Below, one piece after another: positions 41,817 to 49,375 of a stretch of DNA of 64,000 bases; the stretch's first letter is position 1, and the number at the start of each line of letters is the position of its first letter. The DNA is taken from assembly GCA_021809425.1 (NCBI GenBank), contig JAKBAA010000005.1:1-64000 (forward strand), in the 5' to 3' direction. This stretch comes from Actinomycetes bacterium. Its GTDB lineage: Bacteria; Actinomycetota; Acidimicrobiia; Acidimicrobiales; Bog-793. Position numbers and translations under genes: made by a program. The notes below the pieces were generated by a model. The model had not been told where the DNA came from and did no database searches. It saw only the letters and a list, made by a program, of their open reading frames with translations.

Positions 41817-42051
41817 AGCCTTCCCTCCTCTGCGAAGCGCCGATCGCGTCAGCGCGGCCTTCCTGCCGGGCATGGTTGACCGTGGCGGTCTGACGGGTCT
41901 GCTCCGCGCCGACCACCGCGTCGCTCACGGGCAGGAAGGGGCCGGAGCCGAGGCCGATCCCCCGTGCGCTCCGTTCCCTCCCGCCGGTGCACGACCGGCA
42001 ACGGGAGCCGGCGTGAGCGGGGGCTCCCCATGCCCGTCTCGCCACGCCTGC

Positions 42052-42081
42052 ATCGTAACCCGAGCGCTGCAGGATGTCCAA
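42052..42081 (-). promoter_or_regulatory. Possible promoter of the sugar-acid/ABC operon
   Basis: Minus strand: TTGGAC (42081-42076), 18-base spacer, TACGAT (42057-42052), predicting a ~230-base leader before ATG 41816. Confidence 0.4.
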
Positions 42082-42098
42082 CATGGGATGACCCATGT
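42081..42098. promoter_or_regulatory. Operator-like inverted repeat ACATGGG-N4-CCCATGT
   Basis: Perfect 7-bp arms around ATGA, abutting the -35 of the predicted operon promoter. A plausible site for the operon's own GntR regulator. Confidence 0.5.
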
Positions 42099-42227
42099 CA
42101 TACGTGCCGCTGCGCAGCACCCGTCGGGGCATAGGCGTCGGTACCCCCGCCAGTATCATTGCACCTGTCACCGGGCGGGCAGGCGCACGAGGGACAGCCC
42201 GTGCGGTGCCGTGAGCGACGGGACGCC

Positions 42228-42262
42228 GGGGGGCGGGGGGCGGGGTGGGGGTGGGGCGGGGG
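42228..42262 (+). other. G-quadruplex-type tract
   Basis: Six consecutive guanine runs of 6, 6, 4, 5, 4 and 5 separated by single C or T bases. This far exceeds the usual four runs of three. Confidence 0.7.
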
Positions 42263-42498
42263 CGACGGGACGCGCTCGCCGCGGGCGGGCATCCACCGTC
42301 CGGTTGCCCGCTCGGCGCCGAGGTGCCGCCTGCGCGGCCCCCTCGGCCGTCCGCTGGCCAGGTGCCAGCCGGTAGCAGCGACACCCCCACGCCACGGCGC
42401 AGGCGCGTACGCCCGGCGGGTTGGAGGTGCCCTCTTCAGGGTGCCGTGGTCGAGCAGCTGGTGAGGGCGCCGCCTGCAAACCGCGGCCCCGCGAGCAG

Positions 42499-42521
42499 GC
42501 CCCAGGCCGTCGACCTGGGGC
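42499..42521 (-). terminator. Hairpin downstream of tRNA-Gly
   Basis: GCCCCAGG (42499-42506) and CCTGGGGC (42514-42521) pair perfectly around a 7-base loop, six bases beyond the encoded CCA on the minus strand. Confidence 0.65.
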
Positions 42522-42526
42522 TCTTG

Positions 42527-42602
42527 TGGAGCGGACGACGGGACTCGAACCCGCGACCCTCACCTTGGCAAGGTGATGCTCTACCAACTGAGCCACGTCC
42601 GC
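42527..42602 (-). tRNA. tRNA-Gly(GCC) with encoded CCA
   Basis: On the minus strand a full cloverleaf can be drawn: acceptor GCGGACG/CGTCCGC, D-arm GCTCAGTTGGTAGAGC, anticodon stem TCACC/GGTGA with loop containing GCC, and T-arm GCGGGTTCGAATCCCGT. The discriminator is T followed by a genomic CCA at 42529-42527. Anticodon GCC reads glycine GGC/GGU codons, abundant in this GC-rich genome. Confidence 0.97.
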
Positions 42603-42634
42603 GTTGCGCAGGTCATCCTACCAACTTCGCGTCG

Positions 42635-42650
42635 CCCACGTCCGCGTGGG
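42635..42650 (-). terminator. Short hairpin between dut and tRNA-Gly
   Basis: CCCACG and CGTGGG flank TCCG just after the dut stop on the minus strand; a 6-bp stem, weak as a terminator. Confidence 0.35.
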
Positions 42651-42659
42651 TCGGGAGAG

Positions 42660-43097
42660 TCAGCGGCCGCTGTGGCCGAACCCGCCGTCGCCGCGCTCGC
42701 TGGCCGGCAGGGTAGCGACGGCGAGGAAGGCCGCCTGGGCAACGGCGACCACGACGAGCTGGGCGATCCGGTCGCCGCGCTCCACCTGGTAGGCCTCGTG
42801 CGGGTCGGTGTTGACGAGCAGGACCTGCAGCTCCCCGCGGTACCCGGCGTCGACGAGGCCGGGGGCGTTCAGGCAGGTCACGCCGTGCCGCGCCGCCAGC
42901 CCGCTGCGGGGCAGCACGAGCCCGGCGTACCCGTCCGGCAACGCCAGGGCCACCCCGGTCGGCACGAGCGCCCGGCCGCCCCCCGGCTCGAGGCGCACGG
43001 CGGCGCGTGCCCGAAGGTCGGCACCGGCGTCGCCCGGTCGGGCATAGGACGGCGGGTCGAGGCCGGGGTCGAGCCGGCAGAGCGGGACCTCGAGCAC
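42660..43097 (-). CDS. dut: dUTP diphosphatase
   Basis: The 145-residue trimeric-type dUTPase has its motifs in order: PGDAGADL (I), PRSGLAARHG (III-like PRSGLA), NAPGLVDAGYRGELQVLLVNTD (motif III with catalytic Asp/Tyr), RGDRIAQLVV (IV) and C-terminal RGDGGFGHSGR (V). It hydrolyses dUTP to dUMP and pyrophosphate, keeping uracil out of DNA. GTG 43097 is the start. It is divergent from orn, a typical actinobacterial housekeeping neighbourhood. Confidence 0.97.
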   Translation of the reverse strand: MLEVPLCRLDPGLDPPSYARPGDAGADLRARAAVRLEPGGGRALVPTGVALALPDGYAGLVLPRSGLAARHGVTCLNAPGLVDAGYRGELQVLLVNTDPHEAYQVERGDRIAQLVVVAVAQAAFLAVATLPASERGDGGFGHSGR

Positions 43098-43155
43098 CGG
43101 CGGAGGCTAGCCCGGGGGGGCGCCAACTCGCGGCGGGCGGCCGGCGGCCATTACC

Positions 43156-43749
43156 ATGCTGCGGATGCTCGTCTGGATGGACCTCGAGATGACCGGGCTC
43201 GACCCGACCCGGCACGTCATCGTCGAGATTGCCACGCTCGTCACGACCGACGACCTCGAGATCGTGGCCGAGGGGCCGGACCTCGTGGTGCAGGCGGCCG
43301 ACGACCAGCTGGCCGAGATGGACGACGTGGTGCGCGTGATGCACACGACGTCGGGGCTGCTCGAGGCGATCAAGGCCTCGACGGTGACGCTCGAGGCGGC
43401 CGGTGAGGCGACGTTGGCCTTCCTGCGCCAGCACGTTCCCGAGGCCAAGCGGGTGCCGCTCTGCGGCAACTCCATCGGTGTCGACCGGCGCTTCCTCCGT
43501 CACCAGCTGCCGGCGATCGACGAGCACCTGCACTACCGCACCATCGACGTGTCGACGGTGAAGGAGCTGTGCAAGCGGTGGGCACCGGCCGTCTACGGCA
43601 GGGCGCCAAAGAAGGCAGGTGCGCATCGGGCGCTGGACGACATCCGCGAGAGCGTCGCCGAGCTCGCCTACTACCGCGATCGCCTGTTCCGCCTTCCCGG
43701 TGACGAGCGCATGTCGGCGGCCGGCGAAGCCGGCTCGCCTGCGCCGTAA
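43156..43749 (+). CDS. orn: Oligoribonuclease (DEDDh 3'-5' exonuclease)
   Basis: The 197-residue protein carries VWMDLEMTGLDP (DxE exonuclease motif I), SIGVDRRFL (motif II Asp) and KAGAHRALDDIRESVAEL (DEDDh His/Asp motif III). It degrades nano-RNA dinucleotides and pGpG, closing RNA decay and cyclic-di-GMP turnover. ATG 43156 is used; ATG 43165 begins exactly at the conserved MLVWMDLEM and is equally possible. Confidence 0.96.
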   Translation: MLRMLVWMDLEMTGLDPTRHVIVEIATLVTTDDLEIVAEGPDLVVQAADDQLAEMDDVVRVMHTTSGLLEAIKASTVTLEAAGEATLAFLRQHVPEAKRVPLCGNSIGVDRRFLRHQLPAIDEHLHYRTIDVSTVKELCKRWAPAVYGRAPKKAGAHRALDDIRESVAELAYYRDRLFRLPGDERMSAAGEAGSPAP

Positions 43750-43858
43750 CCGCCGGCTCCGCGGGCGGGGTCGCCCGTCGGCCCCACCGACCGGGTGCTT
43801 GGTCGCCCCTCCGGTCGGGTCGCCTTCCCGCCGCCCCAAGGGGTCGCCCGGAGCCCGA

Positions 43859-44878
43859 TCAGCTGCGGTCGGGGCGCTGGGTGCCCGCCGGCGCCACCCG
43901 CACGACGAGCCGGCCGCGGACGCGGCCGTCGAGCACCTGCGGCGCCCGGTCGATCACGTCGGCCAGGTCGATCTCCTCGGCGACGCCGCCGACGAGACCG
44001 GCCGGCAGCTCGGCGCGAAGGCGTGCCCAGGCCGCCGCGCGGACGGTCGGGTCGGGCCAGACGGCGTTGATCCCCATCAGCGTGACCCCGCGGAGGATGA
44101 ACGGGTAGACGGTGGTGTGCAGGTCGGACCCGCCGGCCAACCCGCAGGCGGCGACCGCGCCGCCGGCACGCACCGCGGTGAGCACACGGGCGAGGAGCGG
44201 GCCGCCCGCCACGTCGACGGCCGCAGCGAACCGCTCCCGCCCGAGCGGCCGGTCCGGGCCGGCGAGGAGGTCGGCACGGGCGACCACCTCGTCGGCGCCC
44301 AGCCGACGAAGGTAGGCGGCCTCCTCGGGGCGACCGGTGCCGGCGACGACGTGGGCCCCGCGCGCTGCCAGCAGGGCGACCGCGAAGGAGCCCACGCCGC
44401 CCGCCGCTCCGGTGACGAGGACGGGCGGCTCGTGGCCGTCGAGGGCGCCGAGACGCTCGAGGCCGAGCACGCACAGCATCGCCGTGAACCCGGCCATGCC
44501 GACGGTGATCGCCCACCGGGCCTCCTCCGCCGAGGCGAGCGGGACGCACCAGCCGGCCTGCACGCGCGCCCGCTCGGCGAAGCCCCCGTCGTGGTCCTCG
44601 CCGAGGCCGCAACCGGTGACGACGACGTAGCTGCCCACTGCCGGACCGCCGGGCGGCGACTCCACGACACGCCCGGCAAGGTCGATGCCGGCGACGAGGG
44701 GGAACCGCCGGACCACCGGCGACCGGCCGGTGACGGCGAGGGCGTCCTTGTAGTTGAGGCTGGCCCAGGCCACCTCGACCGTGACGTCGCCGTCGCCGAG
44801 CTCGTCCTCGGCCCGCCCCACCAGGCGGGCCGGAGTGCCGTCCGGCTCGGCGGCGAGCAGCGCCCGGAACCTCGTCAC
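43859..44878 (-). CDS. AcuI/YhdH-type zinc-independent MDR reductase (acrylyl-CoA reductase-like)
   Basis: The 339-residue medium-chain reductase has SLNYKDALAVTGRSPVVRRFPLVAGIDLAGRV at the N-terminus, the Rossmann motif VLVTGAAGGVGSFAVALLA and C-terminal ILRGVTLMGINAVW. The NYKDALA/GIDLAG set is typical of the YhdH/AcuI group, which reduces acryloyl-CoA or quinones with NADPH. GTG 44878 gives the family N-terminus (TRFRALLA). It stands alone on the minus strand. Confidence 0.88.
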   Translation of the reverse strand: MTRFRALLAAEPDGTPARLVGRAEDELGDGDVTVEVAWASLNYKDALAVTGRSPVVRRFPLVAGIDLAGRVVESPPGGPAVGSYVVVTGCGLGEDHDGGFAERARVQAGWCVPLASAEEARWAITVGMAGFTAMLCVLGLERLGALDGHEPPVLVTGAAGGVGSFAVALLAARGAHVVAGTGRPEEAAYLRRLGADEVVARADLLAGPDRPLGRERFAAAVDVAGGPLLARVLTAVRAGGAVAACGLAGGSDLHTTVYPFILRGVTLMGINAVWPDPTVRAAAWARLRAELPAGLVGGVAEEIDLADVIDRAPQVLDGRVRGRLVVRVAPAGTQRPDRS

Positions 44879-44948
44879 GGCCGGCAACCGGCAGGATGGG
44901 CCGCAGAGGGAGCGGGGCACGGGGCGGGCGGCATCACCTCGTCCTACC

Positions 44949-45041
44949 ACGGCGTGCCCGCAGGGGCACGCCCGGTGTCACGGCGTGCCCGCAGGGGCAC
45001 GCCCGGTGTCACGGCGTGCCCGCAGGGGCACGCCCGGTGTC
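44949..45041. repeat. Three perfect tandem 31-bp repeats, each with an 8-bp hairpin
   Basis: Units 44949-44979, 44980-45010 and 45011-45041 are identical. Each contains GCGTGCCC-GCAG-GGGCACGC. They lie between two divergent genes and abut no mobile element. Confidence 0.9.
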
Positions 45042-45074
45042 ACGGCCGTCGGCTGGGTTGGGCATGATCTGGGG

Positions 45075-45500
45075 ATGGCCCACCCGCCGCGCCCCGGGCG
45101 CCCTCATCGCACCCGTCGCTGCCCCCGGACCGTCGGGGTGGCGGTCGGCGCGCTCGCCTCGGTCGGGCTCGTGGGCGGCGGGCGGGCCGGCGCTGCCGGC
45201 GGCGGGCGGGCCGGCGCTGCCGGCGGCCTGCAGGGGGCGGCCGGATCGAGCTGGACCACCTACGGCGGCGACATGGCGCGGACGTCCAGCACGTCGGGCC
45301 CACCGCTCCGGCCGCTGCGCGAGCGATGGCAGGCGTCGGGGCTGGGCGGGCCCATCCACGGCGAGCCGCTCGTGCGGGACGGCCGGGTGCTGGTGGCCAC
45401 CGAGCCCTACGCCGCCCCGAGCGCCGCCGACGGCCTGCTCGTGGTCGCCGGGGACGGCAACGTGGAGGGCATCGAGGGCGTGGCCGGGTATCGGCCATGA
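45075..45500 (+). CDS. N-terminal fragment of a secreted propeller (PQQ-like) protein
   Basis: This 141-residue protein starts with a signal-like stretch (RTVGVAVGALASVGLVGG), then a duplicated 24-bp GGRAGAAG-coding repeat and one beta-propeller-like blade: SSWTTYGGDMARTS ... GGPIHGEPLVRDGRVLVATE ... DGLLVVAGDGNVEG. PQQ-like propellers usually exceed 350 residues, so this is probably a truncated copy. Its stop overlaps the next gene (ATGA 45497-45500). Function, if any, unknown. Confidence 0.5.
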   Translation: MAHPPRPGRPHRTRRCPRTVGVAVGALASVGLVGGGRAGAAGGGRAGAAGGLQGAAGSSWTTYGGDMARTSSTSGPPLRPLRERWQASGLGGPIHGEPLVRDGRVLVATEPYAAPSAADGLLVVAGDGNVEGIEGVAGYRP

Positions 45501-46873
45501 GCGCTGCACCCCCACCGGCAGCGCCCGGAGCCGGTGCCGACGCCAGCGCCGGGCCGGCTTGCGACGCCGGGCCGGATGCCGGGGCCGGGGCCGACCTGGT
45601 CGGGCTGGCCGACCTGGTCGAGCTGGTGGTCGGCGACCCTGCCGCCGGCGGCGGCTGTGTGGCACGGGCGCCCGACGGCCGGGTGGTGTTCGTGCGCCAC
45701 TCGCTCCCCGGCGAGCGGGTCGTCGCCAGGGTGACCGGCGAGACCGCCCACTACCTACGGGCCGACGCCGTCGAGGTGCGCACGGCGTCACCCGAGCGGG
45801 TCGCCCCGCCGTGCCCGGCGGCGGGCCCGGGCGGGTGCGGCGGGTGCGACTACCAGCACGTGGCGCTCGACGCTCAGCGACGGCTGAAGGGCCGCCTCGT
45901 GGAGGTGCAGCTGGAGCGGCTCGGCGGCCTGCGCCGGCAGGTCGAGGTGGAGGCGCTGCCCGGTAGCCCGGATGGGCTCGGCTGGCGCACGCGGGTCCGC
46001 TTCGCCGCCGACCGGGCGGGCAACCTGGGGCTGCACCGCCACCGGTCGCACGAGCTGGTGCCCCTCGGCAGCTGCCCGCTCGCCGCCCCGGAGGTGGCGG
46101 CGCTCGACGTGGTGGGGCGGCGGTGGCCTGGTGCCCGTCACGTCGAGGTGTTGGCCGTCGACACGCCCGACGCGCCGTCCGCCCTCGTCACCGTGGACGC
46201 GCCGAGGCCCCTCCCCCGGTCGACCCTGCCCCGTCTCGGCGCCGGCGTGGGCCTTACCGTCGCCGGTCGCAGCCGGCACGGAGCCGGTCACGTGGTCGCC
46301 ACGGCCGGCGGGCGCCGGTACGTCGTGAGCGCCGGCGCCTTCTGGCAGGTCCACCGGGCCGCCGCCGACGCCCTCGTCGCGGCGGTGCTCGACCTGCTCG
46401 ACCCGCGCCCTGGCGAGCACGTGGCCGACCTGTACGCCGGCGTCGGCCTCTTCAGCGTCCCGCTGGGCGCGGCGGTCGGCCCGCGCGGGAAGGTGATCGC
46501 CGTCGAGCGGCACCGGGCGGCGAGCGCCGACCTCGTCACCAACACCGCCCTTCTCCCCGCCGTCGAGGTGCGCGTCGGGGCGGTCGAGCCGTCGAGCGTC
46601 CTCGACGGTGACCGGCTCGACCTCGTCGTGCTCGACCCGCCTCGTGCCGGGGCGGGGACGGCCGTGATGGCCGCCCTCGACGCGCGACGACCGCGCGCCG
46701 TGGCCTACGTGGCCTGCGATCCGGCCTCCTTCGCCCGCGACGCCCGGGTGCTGCTCGACGCCGGCTGGTCGCTCGCCGCACTGCGCGCCTTCGACGCCTT
46801 CCCGATGACCGAGCACGTCGAGCTGGTCGCCTTGCTCGTCCCTCCCGGCGCGTTGCACGAGGCGGGAAGGTAG
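45497..46873 (+). CDS. TrmA/RumA-family RNA (uracil-C5) methyltransferase
   Basis: The 458-residue protein has an N-terminal TRAM-like domain (GGGCVARAPDGRVVFVRHSLPGERV), a Cys-rich cluster CPAAGPGGCGGCDYQH as in RlmD, the SAM motif VADLYAGVGLFSVPL, DLVVLDPPRAG and the C-terminal catalytic YVACDPASFARD. Substrate is 23S rRNA or tRNA uridine. The start overlaps the upstream fragment by four bases. Confidence 0.92.
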   Translation: MSAAPPPAAPGAGADASAGPACDAGPDAGAGADLVGLADLVELVVGDPAAGGGCVARAPDGRVVFVRHSLPGERVVARVTGETAHYLRADAVEVRTASPERVAPPCPAAGPGGCGGCDYQHVALDAQRRLKGRLVEVQLERLGGLRRQVEVEALPGSPDGLGWRTRVRFAADRAGNLGLHRHRSHELVPLGSCPLAAPEVAALDVVGRRWPGARHVEVLAVDTPDAPSALVTVDAPRPLPRSTLPRLGAGVGLTVAGRSRHGAGHVVATAGGRRYVVSAGAFWQVHRAAADALVAAVLDLLDPRPGEHVADLYAGVGLFSVPLGAAVGPRGKVIAVERHRAASADLVTNTALLPAVEVRVGAVEPSSVLDGDRLDLVVLDPPRAGAGTAVMAALDARRPRAVAYVACDPASFARDARVLLDAGWSLAALRAFDAFPMTEHVELVALLVPPGALHEAGR

Positions 46874-46883
46874 CGTCGCCTCC

Positions 46884-47399
46884 ATGGAGACCTGGGACGC
46901 ATTGCGCGCCCGCCGTAACGTGCGGGCCTACGAGGACCGGACCATCCCGGCGGAGCACCTCGAGCGGATCGTCGAGGCGGGCTGGAGGTCGCCGTCGGCG
47001 TCGAACCGCCAGCGGTGGGGCTTCGTCGTCGTCACCGACCGGGCGACGCTGCAGGCGCTCTCCGCCGTCTGGCAGGGGGCGGGCCACGTGGCGACGAGCG
47101 CCGCCACCATCGTGCTCGTGACGCCGGGAGACGCCGAGGGGCGCGTGGCGCTGCTCGACCAGTACGACCTCGGCCAGGCGACGATGGCCATGCTGCTCGT
47201 GGCCGCCGACCTCGGCATCGGCAGCGGGCACGCTGCCATCGGCGACAAGGAGGAGTGCCGGCGGATCCTCTCGATCCCGGCCGACGAGGATCCCTGCTAC
47301 CTGTTGGCGCTCGGCTACCCCGCCGACCGGCCGCTCCGCCCGATCGGCAGCCCCAACCGGAGGCCGCTCGACGAGGTGGTGCACCGCGGTCGCTGGTAG
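46884..47399 (+). CDS. Nitroreductase-family flavoprotein
   Basis: The 171-residue protein has WDALRARRNVRAYEDRTIPAEHLERIVEAGWRSPSASNRQRW, the N-terminal FMN-binding arginines of nitroreductases, and C-terminal LLALGYPADRPLRPIG. It is short for the family and lies 10 bases after the methyltransferase gene. It may reduce nitro or quinone substrates with NAD(P)H; the true role is unknown. Confidence 0.85.
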   Translation: METWDALRARRNVRAYEDRTIPAEHLERIVEAGWRSPSASNRQRWGFVVVTDRATLQALSAVWQGAGHVATSAATIVLVTPGDAEGRVALLDQYDLGQATMAMLLVAADLGIGSGHAAIGDKEECRRILSIPADEDPCYLLALGYPADRPLRPIGSPNRRPLDEVVHRGRW

Positions 47400-47536
47400 G
47401 GCTGCCCTGACGGCCCCGCGGCGTCGGCTGGCCCGGCCGCTCCCGGGGGGACCTCCTCCGGCTCGGCGAGCGGGCCGCGCCGGCCCGTAGCATCTCGGCA
47501 GGCGACGCCCGATCGGGCGGCACGAGGGGGGGCACC

Positions 47537-48292
47537 ATGGATCTCGGGCTCGATGGGCGGCGGGCGCTCGTGACGGGCGGCAGCCGAGGCATCGGCAAGG
47601 CGATCGCCCGCCAGCTCGCCCTCGAGGGCGCCCACGTGGCGATCGCCGCTCGCGACGGGGGGCGTCTTGCTGCTGCTGCTGCCGAGCTGTCCGCCGAGGC
47701 CGGCCGACCGGTGGTCGGGGTCGCCGTCGACACCGGCGAGGCGGCCGCCGTCACGGCGATGGCCGGCGCGGTCCTCGAGGCGCTCGGTGGCGTCGACATC
47801 CTGGTCAACGCCGCCGCCCGCCCTGCCGGTCAGGCGCCGGCGCCGCGCTGGGACGCCGTCGGCGAGGACGACCTGTTCGACGAGGTTCGGGTCAAGGTCC
47901 TCGGGTACCTGCGCGTCGCCCAGGCCGTGGTCCCGTCGATGCAGCAGGCCGGCTGGGGGCGGATCATCAACATCTCGGGCCTCGCCGCCCGCCAGGCGTC
48001 CTCGGTCGTCGGCTCGATCCGCAACGTGGCCGTCGCCGCCCTCACGAAGAACCTGGCCGACGAGCTCGCCGGCACCGGCATCAACGTGGTCACCGTCCAC
48101 CCTGGCGTGACGGTGACCGAGGCGATGTCCGACGAGCGCCGGGCCCTTCCGTCACGCAACCTCGTCGGGCGGTACATCGAGGCGAGCGAGGTCGCCGACC
48201 TCGTCGCCTTCCTCGCCTCACCCCGCTCGGTCGCCGTGAACGGCGACGTGATCGCCGCCGGCGGCGGGGCGCCGGGGGCCATCTTCTACTGA
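47537..48292 (+). CDS. Short-chain dehydrogenase/reductase lacking the Tyr-x3-Lys pair
   Basis: The 251-residue SDR has TGGSRGIG (14-21) and DILVNAAA for nucleotide binding and Ser147 in INISGLAAR. In place of the catalytic Tyr at about position 160 and Lys at 164 it has Ser and Val (GSIRNVAVAALTKNLA). The rest of the fold, including NVVTVHPG, is intact. ATG 47537 has GAGGGGGG upstream. Binding without classical catalysis, or a different proton donor, is possible. Confidence 0.88.
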   Translation: MDLGLDGRRALVTGGSRGIGKAIARQLALEGAHVAIAARDGGRLAAAAAELSAEAGRPVVGVAVDTGEAAAVTAMAGAVLEALGGVDILVNAAARPAGQAPAPRWDAVGEDDLFDEVRVKVLGYLRVAQAVVPSMQQAGWGRIINISGLAARQASSVVGSIRNVAVAALTKNLADELAGTGINVVTVHPGVTVTEAMSDERRALPSRNLVGRYIEASEVADLVAFLASPRSVAVNGDVIAAGGGAPGAIFY

Positions 48293-48321
48293 TCGGCTGA
48301 TCGGCTGATCGGCTGGTCGGC
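48290..48321. repeat. 8-bp tandem repeat TGATCGGC, about four copies
   Basis: Three perfect units (48290-48313) and one with a single change (TGGTCGGC 48314-48321). The first TGA is the stop of the SDR gene. Confidence 0.85.
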
Positions 48322-48326
48322 ACACC

Positions 48327-48386
48327 GGTGGGCGGCGCGGCGGTGGGCGGCGCGGCGGTGGGCGGCGCGGCGGAGGGCGGCGCGGC
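48327..48386. repeat. 15-bp tandem repeat GGTGGGCGGCGCGGC, four copies
   Basis: Units 48327-48341, 48342-48356 and 48357-48371 are identical; the fourth (48372-48386) differs at one base. It separates the convergent SDR and LLM genes. Confidence 0.88.
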
Positions 48387-48388
48387 GG

Positions 48389-49312
48389 TCAGTGGAGGTG
48401 GGCGAGCACCTCGGCGCACAGCTCGACCGACCGGGCGGCCGCGCCGGGACCGAGGTCGCCTGGGAGCGGACTCATCGTGCGCACGACGAGGTCGGTGAAG
48501 CCGAACTCACCGTACGGGGCGAGCTGCTCGGCGACGTGCTCAGGGTCGCCGTAGGCGACGGCGTCGCGCGCGAAGCCCCGGTAGCCGGCGGCCAGCAGCG
48601 CATCGCCGGCGCGCTCGGCATCCGCCTGGCGCTCGGTGACGAGGACGTCCTTGCGGATCGGCAGGCGCACCGGCGTGCGGCCGTACCGGTCGCAGGCCTC
48701 CCGGTAGACGGCCAGCAGGTCGCCGGCGGTGGTCGGGGTGAGGTCGGCGTTCCCGTACCAGCAGTCGCCGAGGCGCGCCGCCCGGTCGATCGCCCGCGGG
48801 ACGCCGCCGCCGATCCACCACTGGGTGCCGTCGGGCGGAAGCGGCGCGATGGCCGCCCCCCGGATGCCGAGCGCCTCGCTGTCGACCGTCTCACCCCGCA
48901 AGAGCGCCTGGGCGATCCGGATCCCGTCATCGGTCCGCCGGCCCCGCCCCGCCAGGGTGGCGCCCATGGCGGCGAACTGGGCTGCGCCCCCGCCCACGCC
49001 CGTCTGCACGATGAACGGGCCGGGCGCCAGCGCCGCGAGCGTGCCGACCTGCTCGGCGAGCAGCACCGGGTTCCAGAGGGGCACGAGGAAGAGGCAGCCG
49101 GCCGGACGTTCGGTCCACTCGGCGAGGAGCCGTCCGAGCATCGGCACGTTCTGCACGTAGGCGCTCGGCGCCATCGAGTGGTGGTCGCCCAGCACCAGGT
49201 GGTCGAGGCCTGCCAGGCTGGCCGCCCGCGCCTGGGCGAGCACCGCTGCCGGCCCCGCCCGGTGGTCGTCGCCGGGGTACGTCGAGCCGATGGAGATCCC
49301 GATGCGCATCAC
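48389..49312 (-). CDS. LLM-class (luciferase-like) F420-dependent oxidoreductase
   Basis: The 307-residue TIM-barrel protein has MRIGISIGSTYPGDD, HLVLGDHHSM, PLWNPVLLAEQVGTLAAL and WWIGGGVPRAIDRAARLGDCWYGN, all typical of luciferase-like monooxygenases and F420 oxidoreductases. In actinobacteria this subgroup mostly uses F420. The substrate is unknown. It is followed on the same strand by a deazaflavin nitroreductase-like gene upstream, supporting an F420-rich metabolism. Confidence 0.9.
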   Translation of the reverse strand: MMRIGISIGSTYPGDDHRAGPAAVLAQARAASLAGLDHLVLGDHHSMAPSAYVQNVPMLGRLLAEWTERPAGCLFLVPLWNPVLLAEQVGTLAALAPGPFIVQTGVGGGAAQFAAMGATLAGRGRRTDDGIRIAQALLRGETVDSEALGIRGAAIAPLPPDGTQWWIGGGVPRAIDRAARLGDCWYGNADLTPTTAGDLLAVYREACDRYGRTPVRLPIRKDVLVTERQADAERAGDALLAAGYRGFARDAVAYGDPEHVAEQLAPYGEFGFTDLVVRTMSPLPGDLGPGAAARSVELCAEVLAHLH

Positions 49313-49375
49313 GCCGTTGTAGCCGCCGCGGCGGCGCCGTGCCTGCGGCGGGACCGGAGGCCTGGTCGGACGGGG

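Larger units (their letters stand above)
41817..42526. other. Regulatory/intergenic region upstream of the family 5 binding protein
   Basis: No credible gene. It contains the promoter at 42052-42081, the inverted repeat at 42081-42098, the G-rich tract at 42228-42262 and the hairpin at 42499-42521. Open frames across 42168-42596 are antisense or read-through translations of the tRNA. Confidence 0.6.

Noticed and set aside
42168-42596. Minus-strand frame starting MAQLVEHHLAKVRVAGSSPV
   Set aside because: This is a translation through tRNA-Gly; such peptides are common annotation artefacts.
42635-42650. Strong rho-independent terminator after dut
   Set aside because: The stem is only 6 bp with no U-tract, so it is listed at low confidence rather than reported as a finding.
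42245-42715. Plus-strand frame with SGRRDSNPRPSPWQGDALP
   Set aside because: It is the antisense translation of the tRNA, another known artefact.
44949-45041. CRISPR array
   Set aside because: The 31-bp units are contiguous with no unique spacers and no cas genes are near; the same applies to 48290-48386 and 60685-60780.
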